NCBI GenBank assembly: GCA_028688955.1
Contig: JAQTXD010000007.1
Coordinates: 1 to 64,000, forward strand
Reading direction: 5' to 3'
DNA length: 64,000 nucleotides
Origin: Desulfuromonadaceae bacterium
Lineage (GTDB): Bacteria; Desulfobacterota; Desulfuromonadia; Geobacterales; Pseudopelobacteraceae
Below the pieces are notes generated by a model. It saw only the letters and a program-made list of their open reading frames with translations. It was not told the origin of the DNA and ran no database searches. Every line of letters starts with the position of its first letter. Position 1 is the first letter of the stretch. This document shows, piece after piece, positions 50,962 through 60,165 of this stretch. The position numbers were made by a program, and so were the translations under genes.

Positions 50962-51037
50962 AGGCCGCTTTGTACAGATCTAATTCATGACCGTTTTTTC
51001 ATCCAAAACACCTCAGTACTACTTTATGGATGCAACG

Positions 51038-51178
51038 TCAATCATCATCAAGCATACGATGTTTGGGGCGTTCCACATCCTCGAACTCCCCTTTTTTGAC
51101 TGCCCAGATAAAAATCAGCCAGCATCCCGCACCAAGACAGAGCGAAAGAATAATCAGAAGTACCAGGCTTTCATCCAT
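51038..51178 (-). CDS. ccoS: Cbb3-type oxidase assembly protein CcoS
   Basis: A 46-residue membrane protein, too short for the ORF track. It reads MDESLVLLIILSLCLGAGCW, then LIFIWAVKKGEFEDVERPKH. One membrane helix followed by the CcoS signature WAVKxGxFED; the family is needed to insert metal and heme cofactors into cbb3 oxidase. It overlaps the end of ccoI by eight bases, giving the classic ccoG-ccoI-ccoS order. Confidence 0.92.
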   Translation of the reverse strand: MDESLVLLIILSLCLGAGCWLIFIWAVKKGEFEDVERPKHRMLDDD

Positions 51179-53591
51179 TGTGTGTGAACCTCATCAGTCG
51201 CAGCGAATTAAGCGAGACCAGCAATGAACTGGCGGTCATGGCAACGGCGGCATATACCGGCGTGAGCATACCGGTCATGGCCAGCGGGATTCCGATGATA
51301 TTATACACAAAAGCCCAGGCAAGGTTCTGTCTAATAATATTCATGGTCGCCTGACTGATGCGGTACGCCGTGGTAATCCGGGAGAGATCGCCACCGGTTA
51401 TAATCACATCGGCATTTTCGAGGGCGATATCACTTGATCCTGACAATGAACAGCTGACCGTAGCGGCAGCCAGAGCCGGAGCGTCATTGACGCCGTCACC
51501 AACCATCAACACCTGTCGTCCCTGCAGTTGCAGTTTCCTGACATGGTTCAGTTTCTCATCAGGAGTCATTGAACCATGGGCCGATGAAACGCCGATTTCC
51601 GCGGCAATGCGATCAACGGTGATCTGGTGGTCGCCGCTGACAAGAGCGACATCCATCCCTGCTGCGGCAAGACCGGAGATCACCTCGGCGGCTCCCTTTC
51701 TCAGCTGGTCAACGAGCAGGAATCGCCCGGCAAGCCGCCCGGAAATGGAGATCAGGACAGCACTGGCGACACTGTCATGCGGGTGATCAACAGACGAAGA
51801 GACTCCCTGCTCCTGAAGAAACTGCTCACTCCCGCACAGTACCTTGTCGCCGTGTGGGAGTTGCCCTGAAATGCCACGACCCGGCGTTGAGCGGAAATCA
51901 TGACATGGTTCCGGCTGATAGCCGCGTTCCGCGGCATAGTTGACAATGGCCCGGGCAATTGGATGTGAAGCCTGTTCCTCAAGTGTGGCTGCCGCCTGAA
52001 GAACAATGGACTCACTGTAACCGCTATAGGTGTTGAGCTGAATGACACCCGGCAGTCCGCAGGTTACCGTACCGGTTTTGTCGAACAGTGCACATCTCAC
52101 GGATGCAAGGCGTTCTATTACATCCCCCCCCCGCAGAATTATCCCGAGTGATGCCGAACGACTGCAGGCAGCGAGTACCGCAGCCGGGACCGCAAGTCCC
52201 ATGGCACACGGGCAGGCAATCAGGATAATTGACAGTGCTGACATGAGTGCAGCACCGACACTCTCCCCCAAATACAGTAACCGCCAGACACACACCACCA
52301 CTCCCAGCAGTATTACCGCCGGGACAAACCAGCCTGAAACCCGATCGGCCAATTGTTGCAGCTCTGGTTTCCCGGCCTGTGCCATCTGCACCAGCGCAGC
52401 GACCCGCATCAGATAGCTTTGGCCGGCCGGCCTGAGCGCCTGGACCGTCACGGGAGCCGCCACATTGACGCAACCGGAGCGGACCTCCGTACCGATACCC
52501 ATGAGCACCGGCCTGCTCTCGCCGGTAGCCAGGGACTGATCAACCTCCGTCTCTCCCTCAACGATCAGGCAGTCAACCGGAAAGCGCTCTCCCTGGCGGA
52601 CCAGCAGCAGATTGCCCGGTCGAACCGCTTCAACATCGACCGGGCAATGGCCGGAATCAGTTACCAGCGTTGCCCGTTGCGGCGCTGACGCGTACAGCGA
52701 GCTGATGCCGGACATGGCCCGGCGGCGCACGGAGAGTTCCAGCAGTCGGCCGACCAGGACGAAGGTAACAATCATGGCCGCACTCTCGTAGTAGGATTCC
52801 CGGCCGGTGACGGTTGCCCAGACGCTGTACCCCCAGGCAGAAAGCGCCCCCATGGCAATCAGCAGGTCCATTCCGGGAGCCGAAGTTTTCAGGGATCGCC
52901 ACGCACCGACAAAAAAAGGCCAGCCGGAATAAAAAACAACGGGAGTTGTCACCAGCAGCGACACGTACTGAAGAAAATGTTTCATGGCGCCACCTATCCC
53001 CTGAAAATATCCGGCATACAGGGCATAGGAATAGGCCATCAGCTGCATGGTCAGAAACAGTGCCGTCCCAAAACGGAGCAGCAGATCATCGCGCTCGCGC
53101 CGAGCCTCTTTTTCCGATTGGTCTGCCGAATACGGCCGCGGGGAATAGCCGAGATGGGAGATGACGTGAAAAAATTCCAGTGGTGCAACGAGGGCCGGAT
53201 CAAAACGGAGTGAGGCAATGCCGCCGCTGTAAGAGAGACTGACGTGCTCAACCCCCGGAACACGGGCGAGCATTCGCTCCAGCAGCCAGACGCAGGACGG
53301 GCACGTAATTCCGCTGACAAGGATATCTATCCGGCAGAAATCACCGTCAGAGACGATATGGTGTGACAGGTCAAGGTCCGTATATTCTGACGCTGCCGAT
53401 TCTGTCACCGTCGGAGTTTCGCGATCACTGCGCTGATAAAAAGTCCCCAATCCGGCATCACAAATCATCCGGTAAGCGCCCTGGCACCCCCGGCAGCAGA
53501 ATCGATGCTGGCCGCCGTCACCGTCGGCACTGCTGATCGCCTTCCAGCGGAAACTGATGCCGCAGTGACTGCAGGAATGCTCCGCAAGCAT
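51171..53591 (-). CDS. ccoI: Copper-translocating P-type ATPase CcoI/FixI
   Basis: Heavy-metal P1B ATPase supplying copper for cbb3 oxidase assembly. It is about 806 residues. An N-terminal Cys-rich segment (CSHCGISF, FCCRGCQGAY) is typical of CcoI. The HMA domain has SGITCPSCVWLLERM. The transport motif is ACPCAMGLAVPAAVLA, the phosphorylation site CALFDKTGTVTCG, and the hinge MVGDGVNDAPALAAA. The track uses a GTG two codons upstream that would overlap the ccoG stop in GTGA; ATG 53591 is the alternative. It sits between ccoG and ccoS. Confidence 0.94.
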   Translation of the reverse strand: MLAEHSCSHCGISFRWKAISSADGDGGQHRFCCRGCQGAYRMICDAGLGTFYQRSDRETPTVTESAASEYTDLDLSHHIVSDGDFCRIDILVSGITCPSCVWLLERMLARVPGVEHVSLSYSGGIASLRFDPALVAPLEFFHVISHLGYSPRPYSADQSEKEARRERDDLLLRFGTALFLTMQLMAYSYALYAGYFQGIGGAMKHFLQYVSLLVTTPVVFYSGWPFFVGAWRSLKTSAPGMDLLIAMGALSAWGYSVWATVTGRESYYESAAMIVTFVLVGRLLELSVRRRAMSGISSLYASAPQRATLVTDSGHCPVDVEAVRPGNLLLVRQGERFPVDCLIVEGETEVDQSLATGESRPVLMGIGTEVRSGCVNVAAPVTVQALRPAGQSYLMRVAALVQMAQAGKPELQQLADRVSGWFVPAVILLGVVVCVWRLLYLGESVGAALMSALSIILIACPCAMGLAVPAAVLAACSRSASLGIILRGGDVIERLASVRCALFDKTGTVTCGLPGVIQLNTYSGYSESIVLQAAATLEEQASHPIARAIVNYAAERGYQPEPCHDFRSTPGRGISGQLPHGDKVLCGSEQFLQEQGVSSSVDHPHDSVASAVLISISGRLAGRFLLVDQLRKGAAEVISGLAAAGMDVALVSGDHQITVDRIAAEIGVSSAHGSMTPDEKLNHVRKLQLQGRQVLMVGDGVNDAPALAAATVSCSLSGSSDIALENADVIITGGDLSRITTAYRISQATMNIIRQNLAWAFVYNIIGIPLAMTGMLTPVYAAVAMTASSLLVSLNSLRLMRFTHNG

Positions 53592-53593
53592 GC

Positions 53594-54796
53594 TCACGGA
53601 GTAACCGCAACCGATGCTGCAACCCGGTCACCGGATACCAGCTGAAGGACGATTTTTCCCTGAGGAACAGAATTTTTGGCGCTGTGGATCATAAAGGTGA
53701 CATCCCGATGCTGATTTGGCGCAACAATAATATCCTGGACCTGACCGAGCAATTCAACGCCGCTCGATGCCTGACCTTCAATTCGCAGGGAGTAGGTCTG
53801 AGGTGACTCGGAACGGTTACCGATAATTGCACGCCACGGCTGCGCAACTGAACCGTCCGGCAGATGGCGCGTGTCGGCAGTTGCAACACGCTGCACGGCA
53901 AAGGCGTTCTGGGTTCTGCCCAGAACCGCCCAGACAAGCCCGGCGGTGAGCAGCAGCGTCACAAGCGTCAGGACAACCGTTATATTCCCGAACTTGAAGC
54001 GTGTCCCTTTCACGGTTCCGAATCGATAATCGATCAGTCCGGTTCCCTCCGGTTTCCGTTCCATGACACCGCGGCACGCGTCAATACAGCGTCCGCAGCC
54101 GATACATTCGATCTGGAAACCTTCACGGATATCAATTCCCATCGGGCAGGTTCGCACGCAGGCATTGCAGCGCAGGCAGCGGTCCCGCACCTCTTCCAGA
54201 AAGGACAGATTCAAGGTGCCGGCATCCATCAGCGCAGTCTGAAATCTGCCATAGGGGCAGTAACTGCGACAAAAGCTCCGTTTGACCAGAATCAGGTTGA
54301 GATACCCGAACAGCGTCAGCAGCACAAAGGTGACGACCATGGCCGGATGGGTGGTGACGGCACGGAGGTTCATGACAACCTGCCGCGGCGGAAGAAACCA
54401 GCAGAAAAGGTTGAATGCAATTGTACTGGCAATTACCAGCGCGACAGCATGTTCGATGAGACGTGCCGCCCCTGCAGAAGATTTTCCACGGAATCGTTTC
54501 ACCAGCAATTCCGCCACGTCGTTGAAGACCGTCTGGGGACAGAGCCAGCCGCACCAGACCCGCCCCAGGATTGCCGTAAGGAGCAGAAATGAAGCGACAC
54601 AGACCAGAATTACCAGCAACACGAGATAGAACTGGTCAATCCTCAATGGTATACCAGCCAGAAAGAGTGTCATCTTGGCGATGTCCATCCGCAGAAGCGG
54701 CTTGCCGGAAACCGATGCGAACGGAAGCAGCAGCGCTGCGGCAATTAACAGACCCTGGACAAACTGGCGTTTGCGGGTGATACGGGGAAGTGGCAT
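53594..54796 (-). CDS. ccoG: Cbb3 oxidase accessory iron-sulfur protein CcoG
   Basis: A CcoG/RdxA/FixG polyferredoxin, 400 residues, linked to copper handling in cbb3 assembly. Membrane helices (about 13-35, 40-60, 90-110, 135-155) come first. WCGWLCPQTVFND and CRSYCPYGRFQ precede two [4Fe-4S] motifs (CLRCNACVRTCPMGID and CIGCGRCIDACRGVM), then a membrane helix and an Ig-like C-terminal domain. GGAG lies eight bases before the ATG. It begins ccoGIS; no ccoN, ccoO or ccoP lies in the window. Confidence 0.95.
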   Translation of the reverse strand: MPLPRITRKRQFVQGLLIAAALLLPFASVSGKPLLRMDIAKMTLFLAGIPLRIDQFYLVLLVILVCVASFLLLTAILGRVWCGWLCPQTVFNDVAELLVKRFRGKSSAGAARLIEHAVALVIASTIAFNLFCWFLPPRQVVMNLRAVTTHPAMVVTFVLLTLFGYLNLILVKRSFCRSYCPYGRFQTALMDAGTLNLSFLEEVRDRCLRCNACVRTCPMGIDIREGFQIECIGCGRCIDACRGVMERKPEGTGLIDYRFGTVKGTRFKFGNITVVLTLVTLLLTAGLVWAVLGRTQNAFAVQRVATADTRHLPDGSVAQPWRAIIGNRSESPQTYSLRIEGQASSGVELLGQVQDIIVAPNQHRDVTFMIHSAKNSVPQGKIVLQLVSGDRVAASVAVTP

Positions 54797-55061
54797 GGGT
54801 ATAGCTCCATGGGTTGTAATGTACTGGTAAAACTATTCTTTTAAAAATTCTGTCAGGAATGAGCACAATAGCTGGTGCCCGATTCGGTAAATGAGATATA
54901 CTCTTTTTTGAATATATACCAGAAAAGTCGTCTGCATGGTTCAAAAAAGGCTTAAACTGTCTTTTTTGACAAAAAAAAGTGTTTACAGTCCGCCGAGATG
55001 AGGTAAGTTACACCATGAGCAGGCACACCTGCCGGCATCGACGACATCAGAGGAATTTCTC

Positions 55062-55994
55062 ATGAGCAGTTCCCGTATTGACTTACGTGGTACATATCTG
55101 GGCGAGGGCGCGGTCATTGAACGCCTGCGTCGCATGGCCGGCGTCTCTCTGGATGAACATGTGGTGAATTCTGCCCTTATCTACGATGAACATGGCCGGG
55201 ATGCACTGGCCACGATCTGTCGCCAGTATCTGGAGATCGGCCGCAGATACGACCTGCCGCTTCTGCTCTCCACTCCTACCTGGCGAGCCGGACGTGAGCG
55301 GATTGCCGCTGCCGGGCTTGCCGGTCGCGATCTGAACGGAGACAACTATCGCTTTCTGGATGCTCTGCGCCAGGAATATGGCAGTTACAGTCACAAAGTA
55401 GTGATCTGCGGCCTCATGAGTTGCCGTGAAGATGCCTACAAACCGGAAGAAGCGTTGAGCACCGCTGAAGCGGCTGCCTTTCATACGTGGCAGGCCGAGG
55501 CACTTGCCGCAGCGGGAGTCGAACTGCTCCTGGCAGCCACCCTGCCGGCACTGAGCGAGGCAACCGGACTGGCCATGGCGCTTGCCGCAACCGGACTCCC
55601 CTACCTGATCAGTTTTGTAGCCCGGGCGGAAGGAACATTGCTGGACGGCACTCCACTGGCATCGGCAATAGACTCCATTGATGGACTGCCGACTCCACCG
55701 TTGGCCTATCTGATTAACTGCACCCACGCGTCCGTCTTTCGCCGCGCGATCACCCACGAACGCAATTCGTCCGCTGACGTGAGGAAACGCGTAATCGGTC
55801 TGCTCGCCAACACCGCTGCGCTCAGTCCGGAAGAGCTGGATAACTGCACAGCTCTGGTGGAGGAGGCTCCGGACGTATTCGGTGCAGATGTTGCGGCACT
55901 GCAGCCGGAGCTCGGCATGCGCATACTGGGTGGCTGCTGCGGTACTGATGATCGTCATTTAGAATGCCTTGCGCGGCACCTCGCAGCAGCATAA
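55062..55994 (+). CDS. Homocysteine S-methyltransferase family protein
   Basis: A zinc-dependent methyltransferase-fold protein, 310 residues, in a TIM barrel. Zinc ligands are the cysteine in YLINCTHAS and the pair in ILGGCCGTDDRHL. It could pass a methyl group to homocysteine or another thiol; the donor is unknown. GAGGAA lies seven bases before the ATG. It is divergent from ccoG; an AT-rich segment with TTGACA and a run of As lies between them, but I could not place a sure promoter. It does not appear to be cotranscribed with dbpA beyond a 42-base gap. Confidence 0.85.
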   Translation: MSSSRIDLRGTYLGEGAVIERLRRMAGVSLDEHVVNSALIYDEHGRDALATICRQYLEIGRRYDLPLLLSTPTWRAGRERIAAAGLAGRDLNGDNYRFLDALRQEYGSYSHKVVICGLMSCREDAYKPEEALSTAEAAAFHTWQAEALAAAGVELLLAATLPALSEATGLAMALAATGLPYLISFVARAEGTLLDGTPLASAIDSIDGLPTPPLAYLINCTHASVFRRAITHERNSSADVRKRVIGLLANTAALSPEELDNCTALVEEAPDVFGADVAALQPELGMRILGGCCGTDDRHLECLARHLAAA

Positions 55995-56036
55995 CGACAC
56001 AACCATACATCAAACGTTGTAAAAAGTGAGTAGTTC

Positions 56037-57425
56037 ATGACCCAATCCGCATTTTCGTCGCTTCATCTCAAAAGTTCCATGCTCAAGAATCTCGCGTCGC
56101 TCGGGTATGCCGGGATGACGCCGATCCAGTCCCATACACTGCCACTGATTCTTGCCGGCAAGGATGTCATCGCCAAGGCAAAAACCGGCAGCGGCAAAAC
56201 CGCAGCATTCGGCATCGGTCTGCTGACACACATGGAGGTATCATCTCTGCGCGTACAGGCGCTCATACTCTGCCCCACCCGTGAACTGGCCGACCAGGTA
56301 AGCAAAGAACTGCGGCGTCTGGCACGTTTTACCGATAACATCCGGATATTGACCCTCTGCGGCGGTGTCCCCTTCGGTCCCCAACGTGGTTCTCTGGAGC
56401 ATGGGGCCCATGTGGTGGTCGGCACCCCCGGCCGGCTCCTCGACCATCTGCGCCGGGGAAGTCTTGACCTCTCGTCTCTGCAGACACTGGTTCTTGATGA
56501 AGCTGACCGGATGCTCGACATGGGTTTTCAGGATGATATTACGACACTTATTGCCGCCACCCCGGTCAAAAAACAGACGCTGCTCTTCTCGGCCACCTAC
56601 CCTGCTGAAATTGCCACGCTCAGTGCCGCACTTCAGCATGACCCGATGGAAGTGAGCGTAGATGAGACCCATGATGAGGGAGCCATTGAGCAGATTTTAT
56701 TTGAAGTTGAGAGGGATGAACGGACGCCGGCGGTGGTAAAAATCCTCCGTCACTACCTCCCTGAATCGGCACTGGTCTTCTGTAATACCAAAGCCGAGTG
56801 TCAGGAAGTAGCCGCATCACTTGTCAGGAGCGGATTCAGTGCGCTGGCTATCCATGGCGACCTGGAGCAGCGCGAACGCGACCAGGTTCTGGTACTTTTT
56901 GCCAACAGATCTGTTTCGGTGCTGGTTGCTACGGATGTAGCCGCCCGCGGTCTTGACATCAAAGAGCTTGCCGCCGTCATCAATTATGAGCTGTCCCGTG
57001 ATCCGGAGATCCACACCCACCGCATCGGCCGGACCGGACGGGCCGGTGGACAGGGAGCGGCATTGAGCCTTATGACTGCACATGAAACCCGGCGCGTTCA
57101 GGCGATCGAAAACATCCTCGGCAGCAGCATCCCCCGGGGAGACCTGTCGTCACTAACGGCCGCTGCACATGGTTCCCCGCTTCCCCCCATGGTGACGCTC
57201 TGCATTGATGGCGGACGTAAAAACAAGCTGCGCCCCGGCGATATCCTTGGCGGACTGACCGGTGAGGGGGGCATCACCGGAAGCGAGGTCGGCAAGATTG
57301 ATGTGTTTGATACCCACGCCTATGTAGCAATCGTCAGGGCACAGGTTGATCAGGCGTTACGCTGCCTCGGCAGTAACAAGATCAAGGGAAGGTTCTACAA
57401 AGTAAGAAAAGTTGCTGTTGGTTAA
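56037..57425 (+). CDS. dbpA: DEAD-box ATP-dependent RNA helicase DbpA
   Basis: RNA helicase acting on 23S rRNA in large-subunit assembly, 462 residues. Motifs: Q region MTPIQSHTLPLILAGKD, motif I AKTGSGKTAAF, motif Ia PTRELADQV, motif II VLDEADRMLDMGF, motif III SAT, motif V ATDVAARGLDI, motif VI HRIGRTGRAG. The C-terminal DbpA RNA-binding domain (about 385-462) reads DGGRKNKLRPGDILGGL and KIDVFDTHAYVAI, so DbpA is more likely than other DEAD-box helicases. Confidence 0.94.
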   Translation: MTQSAFSSLHLKSSMLKNLASLGYAGMTPIQSHTLPLILAGKDVIAKAKTGSGKTAAFGIGLLTHMEVSSLRVQALILCPTRELADQVSKELRRLARFTDNIRILTLCGGVPFGPQRGSLEHGAHVVVGTPGRLLDHLRRGSLDLSSLQTLVLDEADRMLDMGFQDDITTLIAATPVKKQTLLFSATYPAEIATLSAALQHDPMEVSVDETHDEGAIEQILFEVERDERTPAVVKILRHYLPESALVFCNTKAECQEVAASLVRSGFSALAIHGDLEQRERDQVLVLFANRSVSVLVATDVAARGLDIKELAAVINYELSRDPEIHTHRIGRTGRAGGQGAALSLMTAHETRRVQAIENILGSSIPRGDLSSLTAAAHGSPLPPMVTLCIDGGRKNKLRPGDILGGLTGEGGITGSEVGKIDVFDTHAYVAIVRAQVDQALRCLGSNKIKGRFYKVRKVAVG

Positions 57426-57470
57426 AATCGGTCTACATGACGCATTCAAAAAATCAGGGGTACAGAGAGC

Positions 57471-58643
57471 ATGCACCGTCATCCGAAACTGAAAGTTGTC
57501 GTATATTTTATCTTGATTCTTGTTTCAACCATTGGACTGTCGTCAATAATGTCTCAAATCGTGGGAGGAAAAGCTGAGCAGCCTCAAAAACGAAAAGAGC
57601 TGAAACTGGACAAAGGAATGACTGTTGCCCAGTTTGGCCAGGCTAACGCATTATCTGCTTCATTCCTGAAGGAGTCCTTCAACCTTGCACAAGAATCTGA
57701 TTTTGCAAAAAAAGTGGATGAATTTGGTACATCAGAGCAGATAACCTCCCTGATTACCAAAAAGCTGGCACTTGCCGCAGAACACGCCAGCAAGAAGTGG
57801 ATCAAAATACTGATAAAATTCGGCCTCTGGTTCACCTTTTTATCAGCACTCTTTAAATTTTTCAAAACACGGGCAGTTTCATCCGGAGTCAGGAACTGTC
57901 TGCTTGTCATTGCAACCGTAACCTTTGGTGTCGTTTTGGGTTCAGATCCCGGTCCCATGGGAACAGTCAAGGATGCCATTTATCTCTACGGCACTGCACA
58001 TACAATTTTCCCTCCCCGCATGATTGCGTTGTCGGTATTTTTGCTGATCGTGCTGTTGGCCAATAAGTATATCTGTGCGTGGGGATGCCAGGCCGGCACT
58101 CTGCAGGAATTGATTTTCCGGATCAATCAGAATAGCGAACAGAAAGCCATTGTCGGCAGACGGATTAAACTCCCGTTTGCACTGACAAATACTATCCGCA
58201 TCCTGTTTCTTTGCATGTTTACCATTGCTGTCTTCGCGTGGGGCATCGATCTAATTGGCCCGATTGACCCTTTTAAAATCTATAACCCAACGCATCTGGG
58301 ACTTTTCGGGGGTGCTTTTATCGGTATACTCCTGTCAGCCAGCTTATTCATATATCGACCCTGGTGCCATCTTTTCTGCCCCTTCGGTTTACTGGGATGG
58401 CTTGTGGAAAAGGCCAGCATTAATAAAATAAGCGTCAATTATGAAACCTGTATCGCCTGCCAACAGTGCGCCACGGCCTGTCCTACAGCGGTGATGGGTG
58501 CAATTTTGAAGCGTGACAAAAAAACAATACCGGATTGTTTCGCCTGTTATACCTGCAGGGATGTATGCCCGACAGGTTCAATATGTTTTTCCACGCGGAA
58601 AAGAGCTGTTCCTCCTGCAGATCATTTTATCAAGAGAGGATAG
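57471..58643 (+). CDS. Membrane polyferredoxin, NapH/CcoG-like
   Basis: A 390-residue membrane protein with two [4Fe-4S] ferredoxin motifs near the C-terminus (CIACQQCATACPTAVMG and CFACYTCRDVCPTGSICF). It also has the paired Cys motifs of the NapH/NosR family in the membrane part (CAWGCQAGTLQE and CHLFCPFGLLGW). A first helix and a loop of about 90 residues begin the protein, and at least four more helices follow. It probably passes electrons from the quinone pool; the partner is unknown. It does not look linked to dbpA functionally. Confidence 0.8.
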   Translation: MHRHPKLKVVVYFILILVSTIGLSSIMSQIVGGKAEQPQKRKELKLDKGMTVAQFGQANALSASFLKESFNLAQESDFAKKVDEFGTSEQITSLITKKLALAAEHASKKWIKILIKFGLWFTFLSALFKFFKTRAVSSGVRNCLLVIATVTFGVVLGSDPGPMGTVKDAIYLYGTAHTIFPPRMIALSVFLLIVLLANKYICAWGCQAGTLQELIFRINQNSEQKAIVGRRIKLPFALTNTIRILFLCMFTIAVFAWGIDLIGPIDPFKIYNPTHLGLFGGAFIGILLSASLFIYRPWCHLFCPFGLLGWLVEKASINKISVNYETCIACQQCATACPTAVMGAILKRDKKTIPDCFACYTCRDVCPTGSICFSTRKRAVPPADHFIKRG

Positions 58644-58789
58644 GAAGCGGCATACTTGAAGCGAGCATTTTGAAGAGGGGTAACGCATCAGGATTTAAAA
58701 GGAAGTGTCTCGATGTAAGGATATGAATGTTGATCTGGTATTTCGCAGGCTGCAGGTACAAAAACCATGAGGGCCCGCGCATTGACAAG

Positions 58790-58832
58790 AAAAAGAGCCG
58801 GGCTGTTGTCGTCTTCAACAGATACCCGGCTC
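58790..58832 (-). terminator. Rho-independent terminator after the Cache gene
   Basis: Minus-strand stem GAGCCGGG / CCCGGCTC with an inner CTGTTG / CAACAG stem, then TTTTTC. It lies 26 bases past the Cache protein stop. Confidence 0.75.
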
Positions 58833-58857
58833 CTCGTTCAGCAGTTGATTGCCCCCG

Positions 58858-59337
58858 TCAGTACATCATACCGCCAACATAAATCCCGGCGGCCACGAAC
58901 AGATCCTTCCCCGGGACGCGGTAGACATAGGTAATCTTTTTGGAGGGTGATTTTTTCCCCGGTTTCGGCCACAGGTACTCCACCCACCCTTGACCTTCAT
59001 TCCTCGCGGTATTGACAAAACTGACAAAGATTGCCTTGTCGGTCGGGTCGGTTATCAGCAGGCAGTGGGCCAACTGGGTCAGTTCTGGCTGCATGGGATG
59101 GGCGAGCATCTTGCCATCCAGATTCATCAGAAATACATAGGTATCCTTCCAGACAAATGTCCCTTTCGGGTCGCCGATTTCCTTGATCGCAGCTGCCAGT
59201 CCTTTTGAGTTAATGAATGCGGCGGCTTCACGGCATTTAAGCACGCACTCATCCTTGGTTGCCGACTGAGAAGCCCAAACGTTCATTGAAAAGCAGAGAC
59301 TCACAAAGATGGCTACTACAGTACACAGTTTTTTCAT
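58858..59337 (-). CDS. Exported single-Cache domain protein
   Basis: A 159-residue periplasmic protein with a signal peptide (MKKLCTVVAIFVSLCFSM..WA) and a single Cache domain (WKDTYVFLMNLDGKMLAHP, VEYLWPKPGK, then AAGIYVGG). There is no membrane anchor, so it may be a soluble ligand-binding protein. GAGGAG lies five bases before the ATG. It lies 64 bases after satP on the same strand, so it may bind acetate or a similar acid for uptake or sensing. That is an inference from context. Confidence 0.82.
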   Translation of the reverse strand: MKKLCTVVAIFVSLCFSMNVWASQSATKDECVLKCREAAAFINSKGLAAAIKEIGDPKGTFVWKDTYVFLMNLDGKMLAHPMQPELTQLAHCLLITDPTDKAIFVSFVNTARNEGQGWVEYLWPKPGKKSPSKKITYVYRVPGKDLFVAAGIYVGGMMY

Positions 59338-59401
59338 AGGATCTCCTCATTATTTTAGTTTTAGTGCCGTATCTATTCCTGCCATTGCGGCATTACTCGA
59401 T

Positions 59402-59971
59402 TTATTTGATCCATGCCTTACCAAGCGGCAGTACAGACCTGCCGAATACCTGTGCATAGATGGATGAGGCCATCATGTACCAGGCCGAGAGGGCGCACAG
59501 CATAAGCTCGTAACCCGCAACCGGTGTAAGGTCCGGATATCCGAAATGGGCCAGGTCCAGCAGTATGAAGCCAACCAGCAGCAGGGTAAAGGTTACTGCC
59601 ATCGCACCATGAATTTTCATGGCGGGGATCCACATGATGAAAGTGTAGAGAGTCCAGGCAACGAGAAACCAGCCGATATCCTTGCCATCGGCATGATAAA
59701 TATTGAAATTATTCAGGATAAATATAATTCCGAGGGCAATCCAGAATGCCCCGTAGGAGACGAAAGCGCTGTACCCAAAATTATTGCCGCACTTGAACTC
59801 CTGGAAACCGGCAGCCAACTGAGCAAAACCGCCGAAAATAAAGGCAAGAGCCACCATCGGCCCGACGCCGCACCAACCGACATTGTGAAACTGAAGAACC
59901 ATCGTTGTGAGACCGAAACCCGCCAAGCCGACGACTCCCGGGTTGCCTACCGCTACCTGACCATTTGACAT
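59402..59971 (-). CDS. satP: Acetate uptake transporter, SatP/YaaH family
   Basis: A GPR1/FUN34/YaaH family channel-like transporter for acetate, about 189 residues with six membrane helices. Family marks are GNPGVVGLAGFGLTTMVL at the N-terminus and the gate region FIFGGFAQLAAGFQEFKCGN. AGGAG lies seven bases before the ATG at 59971; the track start is 16 codons earlier. It is followed by an exported Cache gene. TGTATACA and candidate promoters lie upstream. Confidence 0.93.
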   Translation of the reverse strand: MSNGQVAVGNPGVVGLAGFGLTTMVLQFHNVGWCGVGPMVALAFIFGGFAQLAAGFQEFKCGNNFGYSAFVSYGAFWIALGIIFILNNFNIYHADGKDIGWFLVAWTLYTFIMWIPAMKIHGAMAVTFTLLLVGFILLDLAHFGYPDLTPVAGYELMLCALSAWYMMASSIYAQVFGRSVLPLGKAWIK

Positions 59972-60043
59972 TAGTAAACTCCTTTTATTGAATTGCACGA
60001 CAGCACCGTATTCCTGCAATCCGTGGTAATTATGATAGCACTC

Positions 60044-60073
60044 AAGATACGGGGGCCCGACTTATCATGTCAA
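60044..60073 (-). promoter_or_regulatory. Second candidate satP promoter
   Basis: TTGACA, an 18-base spacer, then TATCTT on the minus strand, about 73 bases before the satP start. An alternative or additional promoter. Confidence 0.3.
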
Positions 60074-60124
60074 CCGATGCACTGCAATTGCAGTTTTTGC
60101 CGGGTGGTGACCTTCAAAGTATCT

Positions 60125-60132
60125 TGTATACA
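60125..60132. promoter_or_regulatory. TGTATACA palindrome upstream of satP
   Basis: Third copy of the palindrome in this window, about 154 bases before the satP start and four bases downstream of the candidate -10 TACTAA. Confidence 0.45.
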
Positions 60133-60136
60133 CAAT

Positions 60137-60165
60137 TTAGTAATACGTACATGTCATAATGTCAA
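60137..60165 (-). promoter_or_regulatory. Candidate sigma70 promoter of satP
   Basis: TTGACA, a 17-base spacer, then TACTAA on the minus strand, the same -10 as at fumarase. Confidence 0.4.

Noticed and set aside
54797-55061. FNR-type operator before ccoG
   Set aside because: I looked for TTGAT-N4-ATCAA and found none; the AT-rich stretch with an imperfect ACTGT/ACAGT repeat is not enough to call.
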